Source: Ilyonectria destructans
Lineage: Eukaryota > Ascomycota > Sordariomycetes > Hypocreales > Nectriaceae
Assembly (NCBI GenBank): GCA_020740775.1
Contig: JAHEWK010000026.1
Coordinates: forward strand, 1-64,000
Reading direction: 5' to 3'
Length of the DNA stretch: 64,000 bases
Shown here: one piece after another, positions 9,726 through 19,152 of the stretch
Layout of the letters: each line of letters opens with the position of its first letter
Numbering within the stretch: position 1 is the first letter of the stretch
Made by a program: the position numbers and the translations under genes
The notes under the pieces: generated by a model
What the model saw: the letters and a program-made list of their open reading frames with translations, nothing else
What the model was told of the DNA's origin: nothing
Databases searched by the model: none

Positions 9726-10067
9726 CTACGAACTCGTCACAACAGAGATACTACTAAGGGCCATCACCAGACTGGCCCAAACAGGGTCAAGACGTACATG
9801 GCTGCTATGGCTCACGATAGGGTAGGGGCACCGGGCCGCCACAGGGACTGCGGTGCAGTTGTACACAAGCGCCCACCCGAAATTGAACTTGATCCGTCGG
9901 AACACCGTCCGGGACAAGTCCAGCTGGTTAACTACGCTGTGCAGGTCAGGGTTGAGCAGGACGAAGTCCGCGCTGCTGATGGTCACGTCGGAGCCGGAGC
10001 CGGAGTCGATGGCGACACCCCACGTCGGCGGTTGTAAGTGCCGGTAATTAATGCCGTCGCCAAGCAT
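9726..10067 (-). pseudogene. Copper-type P-ATPase, C-terminal fragment
   Basis: On the minus strand the frame starts at the hinge motif GDGIN of a P1B copper-transporting ATPase and continues through the conserved GSGSDV, SSADFVLLN and DLSRTVFRRIKFNF stretches into the last membrane helices (LDPVWASLVMALSS), ending at a stop. The usual DSPAL after GDGIN is replaced by unrelated residues, so the catalytic hinge is damaged. Everything upstream (metal-binding domains, CPC helix, DKTG phosphorylation site) is absent on both sides. It is an orphan 114-codon fragment of a gene that in intact form exports Cu(I) or loads it into the secretory path. Confidence 0.9.
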
Positions 10068-10506
10068 GGTGATGGATCACTGATAATCTTTTATATAATG
10101 CGTACTGTGACATCAGAAGTGTTTCAAGACGAACTCTGCACAAACACATAACAAAACAAACATGTCATGCACGTCATCCATACGTAACATATCCGTCATT
10201 CACAGATGGTCTAGCATACATATCTAGCTTTGGTACTCATCCCTAGGGGGCCATTAAAATCACCCCAATCAGGTATTTGGTCGCGTGCTAGCAGACTGTG
10301 GCGGTCACCTTCGGGGGAATCGCTCCCTCCCAATGCTCGATCCTGACGGATATGTTACATAAGGACGTGCATGGCATGTCTCAATAAAGTTTCCACCGTT
10401 CATACTAATTTATGTACCGACATACCTGACCATTTGGCCTAGGGTTAACCAACAGTAATATCTTCGCTCTCGATTCTCGGAGTTCGTTCCCTTGGCAGTA
10501 ACAACC
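10068..10506. other. Intergenic, promoter of CYTH-like relic
   Basis: No gene or repeat recognised. Confidence 0.5.
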
Positions 10507-11106
10507 ATGCAGCACCACCTGTTCCTTGCATTCGCTCTATTTGCGCTCTGCCCGCTGGGCAAGCAAATTAAAGTCAACCTGCAATGGTCCATAGTGATAC
10601 AGATACCCAGACTGTACTCCAGAAGCTCGGCGAAAAAGGTACTCGCGAGCCGTATAAAAAGACTCCTATCACTTACTACGACACCAATCCTCCAACCTAT
10701 TCCTGGGGCGGGCTCATGTTCCGCACAAAAACCAGACGCGGCGAGGAGCTTTCTGCCGTTAAGGCTCATTTCGACCTGAGAACGTCGGATGCCCCGGAGG
10801 GATTCTTCCGCGACAAGGACGCACATATCAAGAGAACAGTATCGGACACACCCGAGAGATTCCTTTGCGTCTGGGATGGGTACGGCAATGATGCGCCCTT
10901 TACCTGTCAGATACAGTCGCTCCTAGCCGGGAGAAAGGAGCTCTGGACTGACGAGCAAATTCGGTTCGCTGAACGTTGCCAAAGTGTCATTTCGGGGGAC
11001 CTTGGGCATCTTGTTGTGTCATAAGCAGGAGCCAAGAACCACAAGACTGTTTCAAGCTATGGGTTATGATGGGAGTTATCACAATCTGGTGGAACAGTCT
11101 GGATAA
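10507..11106 (+). pseudogene. Secreted CYTH-like protein, broken paralogue
   Basis: This is a damaged relative of the gene at 12033-12737. It starts with a signal-like MQHHLFLAFALFALCPLG and the same QWS motif. A one-base deletion near 10590 then shifts the frame. The shared motifs [20 protein letters not shown] and the CVWD block follow in the new phase. After FAER near 10975 the central part present in the intact copy is deleted, and the sequence jumps in a third phase to the equivalent of the C terminus (LCHKQEPRTTRLFQ), ending at a TAA at 11104-11106. Two frame changes and a deletion make it a pseudogene. Tandem orientation and spacing suggest local duplication. Confidence 0.75.
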
Positions 11107-12032
11107 TGCACTAACGCGAGGAGGGCTTGTTGTATTGGAGGCAGTCGCAGAATTATCATATTTCATCGTCACTGTCATTCCTTTCTCTGATGAAGCAGCC
11201 AGAGATGGCGATGCAGGGGGCGTTAAAACTCCAAACGCGCAACACGCCTCCAACATCCAAAAAAAAAAGGCCCAACAACCTGGTAGACTTTCAAACCGAT
11301 GTTTGTTGATGGTATTCATGTCGTCACCTAGAATACTAATTGTCCGAGAAAATGTCATTGCTGTCTGGAAGGAGAACAAGCGATGTCCAACTTTTTCTGA
11401 AACTGTCCCCCTCCCTCATGCACATGTTCTTAGTAGCCGCCATTTCCAGCATGCACAGCGCCGCTAGGGCCGTGAAGGTGTCCTTAATCAGGTTCACCTA
11501 TAGCAGCCGCACCGCGTTCCGAACGGCCGCAACGATCTCACCGGGACCCCTCAGCGGGCAAGGGCGCAGAGGTCACTGACTGGAACTTCAACTCCAAGAC
11601 CAGCAGCGCTGGCTCCCAGGGGTGGAGATATGAATTGGCCTCCGCGAGCCAAAACTCCCATACCTTCTAGAGTTGTAAAGGTTGGATGGGGACCAAAATG
11701 CTAAGTTAGATGACACCACACCCATCGATGGTTGGCCATGCCAAAACTCTATCTTGGTGTACTCCGTAGCAACATTTAGACCCCTAAGGAGGGTGCACAA
11801 CTGTCGCGTGACTTACTGCTATATGAAAAGCTCCGCAGCCCGAACTCGTGGCATAGCAGTTCAGCAGTACCACAATTCACGACATAATGGCATCATGCTT
11901 GTCGGGACGCCTCATCAAAGATCTACATCTGTTATCGAGGGGCTCTAAAAAGGCGATCACGATGCCTCTCCTTATCTCCTCTCCGCAGTATTTCGCATGT
12001 TCGTGTTGGAGAATTCCAGTTTGAGGGTAACC
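11107..12032. other. Intergenic between the two CYTH-like copies
   Basis: I see an A-run near 11262-11271 but no gene. Frames on both strands lack recognisable motifs. Confidence 0.5.
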
Positions 12033-12737
12033 ATGCGAAGTCAAGCACTCCTTTTCGTTATTCTGCTCGCGCTCCCCTCCTTGGGAAAAAGGAAAGATGA
12101 AATCCACCTTCAATGGTCGATCTGCGAACCAAACCCACAGATCGTGCTCCAGAAGCTTAACGAAGAGGGTCGCGGTCCGCATAAGCAAAGTCTGATTACT
12201 TACTACGACACCAACCGCCCCATTTATGCCCAGCAAGGGCTCATGTTCCGGACGAAAACCAGGAAGGGCCAAGAGATCTCCTTGATCAAGGTCCGTTTCC
12301 TAAAGGCAGTTTCGAATGTCCCAGAAACAGTAGACTGCGTTTGGGATCGTTACGGTGACAAGACCTCCTACACCTGCGCAAAGCTATCCCCTATACGTGG
12401 GACGAGCCTCTGGAGTGATGAACAAGTCCGCTTCGCTGAGCATTACCAGAGTATTGACTGGAAGGATATTGTCGCATTTGGCCCGTACTTAAATACGAAA
12501 TGGAAGCTGAGGATCAAAGGATGTAAGGCGGTGTTCGACGATGTTGTAGCCCGGTCGCACCACCTGATGGAGATTGAGGTGAAGGTTTCCACATCCGAGG
12601 GTGATGACGTTTATCAGATGGTCACCCAGTACCTGAGAAATCGCGGAGTGGCGCTTTGTTACTATCAGGAACCAAAGACTCTGAGGCTCTTCCGCGCCTT
12701 GGGTGCTCCGAGAATTGCGGAGGCTGAATATCTTTAG
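12033..12737 (+). CDS. Secreted CYTH-like (triphosphate tunnel fold) protein
   Basis: A 234-residue protein with a hydrophobic N terminus (about residues 1-18) resembling a signal peptide. I chose the ATG at 12033 over the in-frame ATG at 11997 because it directly precedes this segment. The layout resembles the CYTH or triphosphate tunnel metalloenzyme fold: alternating charged strands with [21 protein letters not shown] and a late LMEIEVKV strand, where the acidic and basic side chains would point into a tunnel. The classic N-terminal ExExK is not evident, since the first strand reads EIHLQWS. Activity (for example tripolyphosphatase) is therefore unproven and the fold call is tentative. The gene has no introns. 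A related broken copy lies about 0.9 kb upstream. Confidence 0.55.
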   Translation: MRSQALLFVILLALPSLGKRKDEIHLQWSICEPNPQIVLQKLNEEGRGPHKQSLITYYDTNRPIYAQQGLMFRTKTRKGQEISLIKVRFLKAVSNVPETVDCVWDRYGDKTSYTCAKLSPIRGTSLWSDEQVRFAEHYQSIDWKDIVAFGPYLNTKWKLRIKGCKAVFDDVVARSHHLMEIEVKVSTSEGDDVYQMVTQYLRNRGVALCYYQEPKTLRLFRALGAPRIAEAEYL

Positions 12738-12744
12738 TTGTCTA

Positions 12745-12812
12745 CCCGTTGATTCATGTGGAGCAAGCTCCATGGCGAGCCAACTTAGCAAGCAAGTTGG
12801 CCACAAAAACCT
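12745..12812 (+). repeat. TA-type MITE end fragment
   Basis: After the TA at 12744 the sequence CCCGTTGATTCATGTG and the later AGCCAACTTAGCAAGC and TTGGCCACAAAA blocks match, with small indels, the terminal inverted repeat of the complete MITE at 54567-54898. No second end is present, so this is a solo terminus. Confidence 0.65.
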
Positions 12813-13704
12813 GGAACAGCATCAAGTTTAGCAGCAATAAATTGTATTATATTGTATTGCAAATTCACATGATCAGGGCCCGTTTTCGGACTCTGGATAG
12901 CCTGTGTTCTTTGGTATCAGTCGACCTCATTCTTGGTTGCACCCCAAATGTGGCATTATAAACTTCGTCACAGTGATCCACCAGTCACTTACGGCACCGT
13001 TCCACGTCATCTTCCTACTTCTCCATCGCGTCTCTCCCAAAAAAGCCGTTCGAACCATTCAGACCAAAAAACTGCCAAATTCCCAGTCAATGATGGCATT
13101 GGTCTTCAGCGTTCTTACGTTGTGTTGCCCCAGATCGTTATGGCAAAAAAAAGGTACTCTCCCTTCTGCTTCCGCGGTCGCCAGCAAATATCGGACTTCT
13201 ACGGCTGCGGTGGAGCTGCCGGCGTCGCATGAATCTGAGCCGTCCTTGCAGCTGAATTTGGTCCCGTGCTCACCTGGCACCTGCTCCTAAGTCCCAGGGA
13301 CTCAAGTCTTGGCGCCGCCGCCGCCGCCGCCGCCGCCGTCCCCAATCGAAGTCGTCGCTGTCCACTGCACTATTCCCCGGATCCCCGACCTGTCCATTCA
13401 CCTCCTCTGCTTGCCTTGCATTTTCTCTTAATGCACTCCTCCTCAGCGACGACTCTACCTCGCTTGACTTCCCCATGGTGATGCAGCTTCATCCACCGAC
13501 GGCGTCGCGATAGCTCACCTCTGACCCGAATCCTGTTTTCCCGAGAGGGCTGTTGAGATCCGTGTTTTAACGGATCAATGGCTATTCCGATCCATTGGTG
13601 GATGTCTTCCTATAATAGCTTCCGCTGGTTAGCGCTAGTTTTCTTCTTCTTCAATCAATACAACACGCTCATTTCAACAAGGGCAACGCACCTCTGACGA
13701 CGCC
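12813..13704. other. Intergenic and promoter of polyphosphatase gene
   Basis: Contains a (CCG)n microsatellite at 13313-13338 and, close to the next start, a C/T-rich leader with CTTCTTCTTC before a CAATCAATACAAC stretch. No gene recognised. Confidence 0.5.
13313..13338. repeat. (CCG)n microsatellite
   Basis: About eight to nine perfect GCC/CCG units in a row. Confidence 0.95.
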
Positions 13705-14847
13705 ATGACAACCATGTCCATCTTCCAGTCGCAACGACGCCTGGTCGTCTTCGCTTCCACCGCCTTCTTTGTCGTGAGCGTCTACCTCTGCACCACGCGA
13801 CTATTGGCCATGGATTCCAACCGCGAGTCCGTCTCCTCAAGTTACGAGGACGTCGAAGCCGAGCTCTCCAAGGCCGATCTCTCCATGTCTAGCAGCTCCT
13901 ACAACCGGCCACCATTCGAGGGCATCACCGTCATGGCCGCGCTTCCCGACGAGTATGTCCCTACCACGGAGAATAATAGGAGGATGATCGTGATCGGAGA
14001 CGTCCACGGCATGATCGACCCGCTCAACACCCTCCTCAAAGAGACCGGGTTCGACAGCACAAAAGACCACGTCGTGTCAGTAGGCGACATGGTCAACAAG
14101 GGTCCCGATTCTGCCGGCGTCGTCAAACGCCTCATGGACCTTAACGCCAGCGCCGTCCGCGGGAACCACGAAGACCGCGTGCTATTGGCATGGGCAGGCT
14201 ATAATACTATGGAAGGTGTCTCGGCCGACTTGGCAACGAAAGACGCAGAGGTGCCTCGAGGCGAGTCCGGCAATCTGAAGACAGCACGGAGCCTTTCGTC
14301 AGAGCAGCTGGACTGGCTCAAGAGCCTACCCGTCATCCTCACCGTTCACCCGCTCAACCTGTACATTGTCCACGCAGGGCTTGTCCCGGGGATCGAGCTT
14401 GAGCAGCAAGTCCCCTGGGCCGTAATGAACATGCGAACGCTCACCTACCCTACCGAGGATTTCCGCAGAAAGGAAGAAGAGAAGAAGAAGGAAGAGGAAG
14501 AAAAGAACAAGAACTCCCGTCGCGACGAGGCCGAGCCTGACGCCGCCACCGAAGACATTGTCATTGAGAAAACCATACCCGACCACGACGTCTGGATCCC
14601 CATCGACAGCCACGACGGCGACGAGTGGACCGACCTCTGGAACCGCGAGCAGAAGCGCGTTCCCAAGTCTCATCGCCGCACCATCGTCTACGGCCACGAC
14701 TCCAAGTGCGGCTACAAGGAGGATTCCTACACCTTCGGCCTCGACTCCGGGTGTGTGAAAGGCGGTGCTCTGTCCGGCTTCATCATCCAGGCGGTCGAAG
14801 GGGGTTGGACGCACACCACCGTGCAGGTGCCGTGTGAAGAGTCGTGA
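13705..14847 (+). CDS. Metallophosphoesterase, Ppn2-type endopolyphosphatase
   Basis: A 380-residue calcineurin-like phosphoesterase. A single membrane helix lies at about residues 12-33, giving a type II anchor with the catalytic part lumenal. The dinuclear metal site is complete: GDVHG (98-102), GDMVNKG (127-133), GNHED (153-157), a later VHAGL and YGHDSK. This set and the N-terminal anchor fit the yeast vacuolar endopolyphosphatase Ppn2, which cuts inorganic polyphosphate chains inside the vacuole. A Lys/Glu-rich insert of about 30 residues between the core motifs (near residues 253-285) is probably a surface loop. The alternative is a related bis(5'-nucleosyl)-tetraphosphatase or protein-phosphatase-like enzyme. 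A second ATG lies three codons in. No intron. Confidence 0.85.
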   Translation: MTTMSIFQSQRRLVVFASTAFFVVSVYLCTTRLLAMDSNRESVSSSYEDVEAELSKADLSMSSSSYNRPPFEGITVMAALPDEYVPTTENNRRMIVIGDVHGMIDPLNTLLKETGFDSTKDHVVSVGDMVNKGPDSAGVVKRLMDLNASAVRGNHEDRVLLAWAGYNTMEGVSADLATKDAEVPRGESGNLKTARSLSSEQLDWLKSLPVILTVHPLNLYIVHAGLVPGIELEQQVPWAVMNMRTLTYPTEDFRRKEEEKKKEEEEKNKNSRRDEAEPDAATEDIVIEKTIPDHDVWIPIDSHDGDEWTDLWNREQKRVPKSHRRTIVYGHDSKCGYKEDSYTFGLDSGCVKGGALSGFIIQAVEGGWTHTTVQVPCEES

Positions 14848-15354
14848 GCTTGGCGGGGGCGTGAGTAGAGCTGGATAGACAGACAGCGCATTGTATGGGC
14901 TACGACGGATTTTCGGGAACGGGAGAGATACTCGGCCTACGGATATGGTTAGGGGCGTCGTTGCAGGCGTTGAGGATATGTGTTTTAGGCAACGGCGATG
15001 AAGAAAATAAGCATCCAATCTCGTTTCTATCGTGTACAGCGATGTTGGAATATTCACCATTGATCAACGGTGGAGAATCCTGGCTTGGCGTGACTTTCAT
15101 TTTCATTCAGATTACAGCCACTGTAGGATCCTATGGACATTTTGGTGACCCCCCTTTCTCCCGCAGCGCTCGTGTGAAGCCGTCAAAGTCCTTGCTAGGC
15201 AAGTTGCTAGACGCTGTTGCAAACGAGGGCGCAGGTATACCTATCGTCGTCCATCCCTTTGACCAGATGCTAAGTCACCTGGAACAGAGCTTGAGTGGAG
15301 CCACCCAGAGCACTCCCCAGAGAACAAAGAGCAAAGCCCGAGATGCGTCGCCGC
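14848..15354. other. Intergenic up to hAT copy 1
   Basis: A plus-strand frame (14895-15371) runs into the hAT end, but its product has no recognisable motif. The frame is cut by the transposon at 15355. Confidence 0.5.
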
Positions 15355-17872
15355 TAGGGATGCGTTTTTGACGTCATAAACCCCAAGTTACCAATTGACG
15401 TCATAAACCCCAACTGACGGGTAATTTACCGTCATAAACCTCCTTCCTAATTGGGTTTAGTGACTATCCCAAAAGGGGTTGGGGTGGGGGACGACCATGA
15501 GTTGTTGCGACCCCTGAGGAGGCTTTATCATCCCCCGATGTTGCTGTTGAGATTTCTTCACCGACAACAACTATTTATGGTCATTACTGAGTCAATATGA
15601 CCAATCGGGGAGGTCGTCCTAAACTTCATGGCATTGACGAATATTTCCGGCCGGCTTCGGAAGAGGGCTTTACGCTGAACCGTGTAGTCTGCAAGCTCTG
15701 CTCAAAGACTATGGCGAAGCACACCTCCAAACAACTTCGACACCTTCACACGCAATGCACCGCATATCGACAGCTTCATGAAGTCATTCCCAGCCGACAA
15801 CCGCTCATCAACACTAAGTTGGATAGTGTTAGCAAAGCATCTAAGGATGCATTGGACCGTCAAGCCGCCGTCGCAGTCTTTACCTCCGGCAAACCCTATT
15901 CCCTCTATGAAGAGCCTGAGACACTGAAACTATTCCAAATGCTAAATTCGGCATATAAACCTCCAGATCGCAATCGAGTTGCCTCATTCCTCGACCCTGT
16001 CTACCTGGACTATCAGCAACGTGTCGAGGCTCTTCTGGACGAGGCCCCGCATCTCAACGTCATATTCGATGCCTCAGATGATATCTCAAGCAACCGAATT
16101 ATCAATATATCTACTGAAATTCCTAGTTCGGTTGCATTTTACTGGACGACAATCGATACTAAAGATCATGATCACACGGCATTGACGACCTTGAGCCTTA
16201 TCAAGCCATCTCTTCTTGAAATATTCGGACACGATTTCTCGCGGCTGAATGCTATCTGTACAGATACATGTAGCACGATGAGAAAGCTTCATCGAGAAAT
16301 GAAAGCGCTGCCAGAGTTCAGCCACTGCCTTTATATCTTGTGCGATTCTCACGGACTTCAATTGCTTATCAAAGACATTGTGGAGTCGAAGCGGTGGATG
16401 CCAATCTTTGGGAAGATTACTTTTCTCATTGCCTTCTTTAAGAAAGCCAAATTGCAGTTGTCAAGGCTTCGCATTCATCAGCAGGAATGCTACGGGCAGC
16501 GCAAGGCGTTCATTACTGCTGCAATCACACGCTGGGGAACACAACTTGCTGCTGTTAAATCTGTGTTTGCCAACAAAGACGCCCTTCGAGCTTTCGCACG
16601 CGATCCAGTTATTCTCAACGGAATGAAGCCGGTAATTGTCAAAGAGGAGGAACAGGTGACACAGTCAAGTCTACCTCAGGTGATATCATATATCAACGAT
16701 CTCGAATTTTGGGCCAATCTGGAAATGTTATTCAAAGTTCTTCAGCCGATTAGCCATGCCCAAGCCAACTCAGAACGCGACCGCGCGGGTCTTGGGGAGG
16801 TCATTCCACGTTGGCTATCCATTCAGGCTTCATGGGACGCATTGGAAGAGGCTGGTCAGGACCCACTAATAAACTACCAAGAACTGAAGGCATTACGAAA
16901 GCAACGGTTTGACGTGCAAACGGACGACATACACTACATGGCCTTTGCTTTGGACCCTGCCACTACCGACCCGAAGCACCATTGGTTGACCACAGACATT
17001 GTCAGAAGAGCACATAACTTTCTTGAGGACAACACTAACGCTGAGGAATACGGCAATATCTTCCGGGAGTTTTGTCAATTTAGAGCTCGGGAGGGCAACC
17101 TCTTTGGCCCAGGAAGTCGCATATACAGAGCAGCATCCGAGGGCACTCCGCACCACCAACACGTCCTTGACAGTTGGCGGTATCTTCATTCTATGAATGT
17201 ATCACTCGCTGCATTGGCCAAACGAGTACTGGGCGCTTTGGCTAATTCCGTACCTTCTGAGAGATCTTTTTCCTCGATCAATTTCCTCCACAACAAGATT
17301 CGCAATCGTCTTACTGTCACTAGCACCAATAAATTGACATTCATATATATGAATAGTCGGGTGTTGAGAAAACTTGAGACAGCCCAAGAGACACCTTGGA
17401 GAATGCCGAGCGGCCAATCCTGGGAGACGGCTGACGTGAAGTTGCTCTTAGAGCTCGAGGACGACTTCCAGGACTGCATTTTTGTAGATGCAGGCACGGA
17501 CGCAGAGACAGAGTCTGTTTATTAACGTTGAAATGTAAATAAGTTGGCTTTCGAGAAATATAATACTGTCATATTGAAGTAGCAAGTCTGGGAGTTTTGA
17601 CGAAGAAACGAACACGGAGCCGTTGCACGGGGGTATGGACCTCTTGTACCCGCACAGCCGATTTTGGTGTGATCGGTACCTCATCCCCGACGAATACCAA
17701 TGCACACCAAACTGTATGTGCGTATATCATTCCACCGACGCCGTTCCGTAGTCACCAAATAGTACTGGAAGCACGTGATAAATGACGCGTCATAAACCTC
17801 GGGTTTATGACCGTCATTTACCTAGGGGTTTTGGTAATTTACCTCCTGGTAATTTACCTCGATGCATCCCTA
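15355..17872 (+). mobile_element. hAT transposon copy 1, complete
   Basis: The element is 2,518 bp with ends TAGGGATGC and GCATCCCTA. Both subterminal regions carry repeated TGACGTCATAAACC-type and GGTAAATTACC-type motifs in alternating orientation, as is usual for hAT transposase binding arrays. One transposase gene lies inside. A copy of the same length, apparently identical, lies at 29835-32352 in the opposite direction. The expected 8-bp target duplication is not seen (GTCGCCGC left, GTCGTCAG right). It sits against the broken end of another hAT transposase gene. Confidence 0.92.
15597..17525 (+). CDS. hAT transposase (BED finger, RNase H-like core, dimerisation domain)
   Basis: A 642-residue intact transposase. 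A BED-type zinc finger lies at the N terminus (C32, C35, H49 or H51, C54). The RNase H-like core follows, with FDASDD near residue 155 and CTDTCSTM near residue 220 as likely first catalytic segments, then the CDSHGLQLLIKDI helix. The C-terminal hAT dimerisation region near residue 540 contains NSVPSERSFS, the usual site of the catalytic Glu, and RNRLT. The start is the first ATG, 242 bp inside the element end. The enzyme excises the element by hairpin formation in the flanks and inserts it, normally with an 8-bp duplication. No stop or frameshift, so this is probably an active autonomous copy. Confidence 0.92.
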   Translation: MTNRGGRPKLHGIDEYFRPASEEGFTLNRVVCKLCSKTMAKHTSKQLRHLHTQCTAYRQLHEVIPSRQPLINTKLDSVSKASKDALDRQAAVAVFTSGKPYSLYEEPETLKLFQMLNSAYKPPDRNRVASFLDPVYLDYQQRVEALLDEAPHLNVIFDASDDISSNRIINISTEIPSSVAFYWTTIDTKDHDHTALTTLSLIKPSLLEIFGHDFSRLNAICTDTCSTMRKLHREMKALPEFSHCLYILCDSHGLQLLIKDIVESKRWMPIFGKITFLIAFFKKAKLQLSRLRIHQQECYGQRKAFITAAITRWGTQLAAVKSVFANKDALRAFARDPVILNGMKPVIVKEEEQVTQSSLPQVISYINDLEFWANLEMLFKVLQPISHAQANSERDRAGLGEVIPRWLSIQASWDALEEAGQDPLINYQELKALRKQRFDVQTDDIHYMAFALDPATTDPKHHWLTTDIVRRAHNFLEDNTNAEEYGNIFREFCQFRAREGNLFGPGSRIYRAASEGTPHHQHVLDSWRYLHSMNVSLAALAKRVLGALANSVPSERSFSSINFLHNKIRNRLTVTSTNKLTFIYMNSRVLRKLETAQETPWRMPSGQSWETADVKLLLELEDDFQDCIFVDAGTDAETESVY

Positions 17873-19152
17873 GTCGTCAGTGGTCGTTTTCCTATCAGAA
17901 ACTCCATCACAGCCAGATTAATGATGTGGCCAAAACAACGAAGTCGGTGTGGAAGAGGGTCGTAAAAAACATCGAACTCGTGTTCCAAGTCGTCGGAGAT
18001 CCTGTCAATCATGGTATTCATGTTGCTAGCGTTATCCATCATGAAGTATCCAACTTTCGAAGCAATCCCATATTCTCGTATGAACTCCATGATGGCTTCT
18101 GCCATGTTGTCGTCGCTGTGCTGATCTTCCAATTCTTTTATCCTCACCACAAGGGACTGCAAGCCGTGATCTTCAGTGTAACGGGTCAGGCCCACTTGGC
18201 TGGCGGCTCTGCCGCCAAGCCCGAATTCTTCTCCACAGCGCCATCGAGTTGATTCTCGAATCTTCTATATTAAAGAAGATATAACGCGTCTTCACGCACC
18301 CAGTTTGTATTTAGATTCTTTCCTTTCTTCATCTTGAAAGTAAACAGCATAGGGACTAGTTAGTTGAATCAACTCACTAGAGGCCTTTCACATTCAGTAA
18401 CGAATTGAACTGTGAATCCTATTACGCCCAAACAATTTGGCGATGTCCAATTGTCGGGAACAATGTGGATCGAGGAAAGTGCATTTTGCAGAGCTCGCTT
18501 TACAAACACCTTTTTGTTGTCGTAGCCCCATTGTAAGTCATTTTTAACCGTATCACCAGACCTCGGGAGGAAGTCATCCGCAGCCGGACAAATGTACCGG
18601 ATAAAGTCGCGAAAGGCAGGCTGTTCAACATGAGCAAAGGGGAGACTGCAGGCGACGGTGTAGCGGCAGTACAGCTCGCGCAGGGTGGCTTGGTCAAGTG
18701 CATCTGCCTCCGCCGTCGCCTTGCGTTTCTTGGGCGGAGGGTAGGCTTTCATTGGCCAGGAATGCAGCGATGTCTCCAAGCCGATTATGCGTGACTTCCC
18801 GCCGGATTTCTTGTCTCCCAGAGATCAAAATCTTGTGCTCCTTGCGCAAATGATTGACGATGGTGGACGATCCACCTGAGTAATTGTATTTCTTCTCTCT
18901 TTTCTTGTCGAAGCAGGGCTGGCAATGCCACCATTTCGTTCCGTTGGAATCGACCCGGGCAGCCGGAGTGCTCTTGCCTTCTTCTATTCGACAATACTCC
19001 CAAACAGGAGATGCCTTTGGGCGGGAGATGCTAGGAGTTAACGAAGACGATGGTGTCAGCGCACGGGTGGCCACTGTAAGTTCAGAATCATCCAGGTGGC
19101 TGGCGCTGCCAATAGCACTGGCAGTCTCAGAGAAATCCATGATAGAAGACAT
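17873..19152 (-). pseudogene. Second hAT transposase, broken
   Basis: On the minus strand, starting at 19152, the frame encodes a Ser-rich N terminus and a BED finger (WWHCQPC, then a HLRKEHK motif). A one-base shift near 18750 moves to another phase that runs through DNLQWGYD-like and NWTSPNCLGVIGFTVQFV, typical of hAT cores. A 216-bp solo LTR (18177-18392) interrupts the gene exactly after FVTE. The sequence resumes with EDHGLQSLVV, the DNASNM metal-site segment and HRLRCFGHIINL. The gene then ends against hAT copy 1 at 17873, and its C-terminal part is not found on the other side of that copy. Three lesions make it non-functional. It is only distantly related to the transposase at 15597. 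Confidence 0.85.
18177..18392. repeat. Solo LTR with 5-bp target duplication
   Basis: A 216-bp segment begins TGTAACGGGTCAGGCCC, ends CTTTCACA and is flanked by the direct repeat TTCAG (18172-18176 and 18393-18397). It sits inside the coding region of the hAT transposase relic, which resumes on the other side. An internal hairpin (GGCTGGCGGCTCTGCCGCCAAG region) lies near the left end. It is the remnant of an LTR retrotransposon, probably copia, removed by LTR-LTR recombination. Confidence 0.85.

Noticed and set aside
13270..13476. Arg-rich or Ala-rich short genes around 13.3 kb
   Set aside because: They arise from translating the (CCG)n microsatellite.
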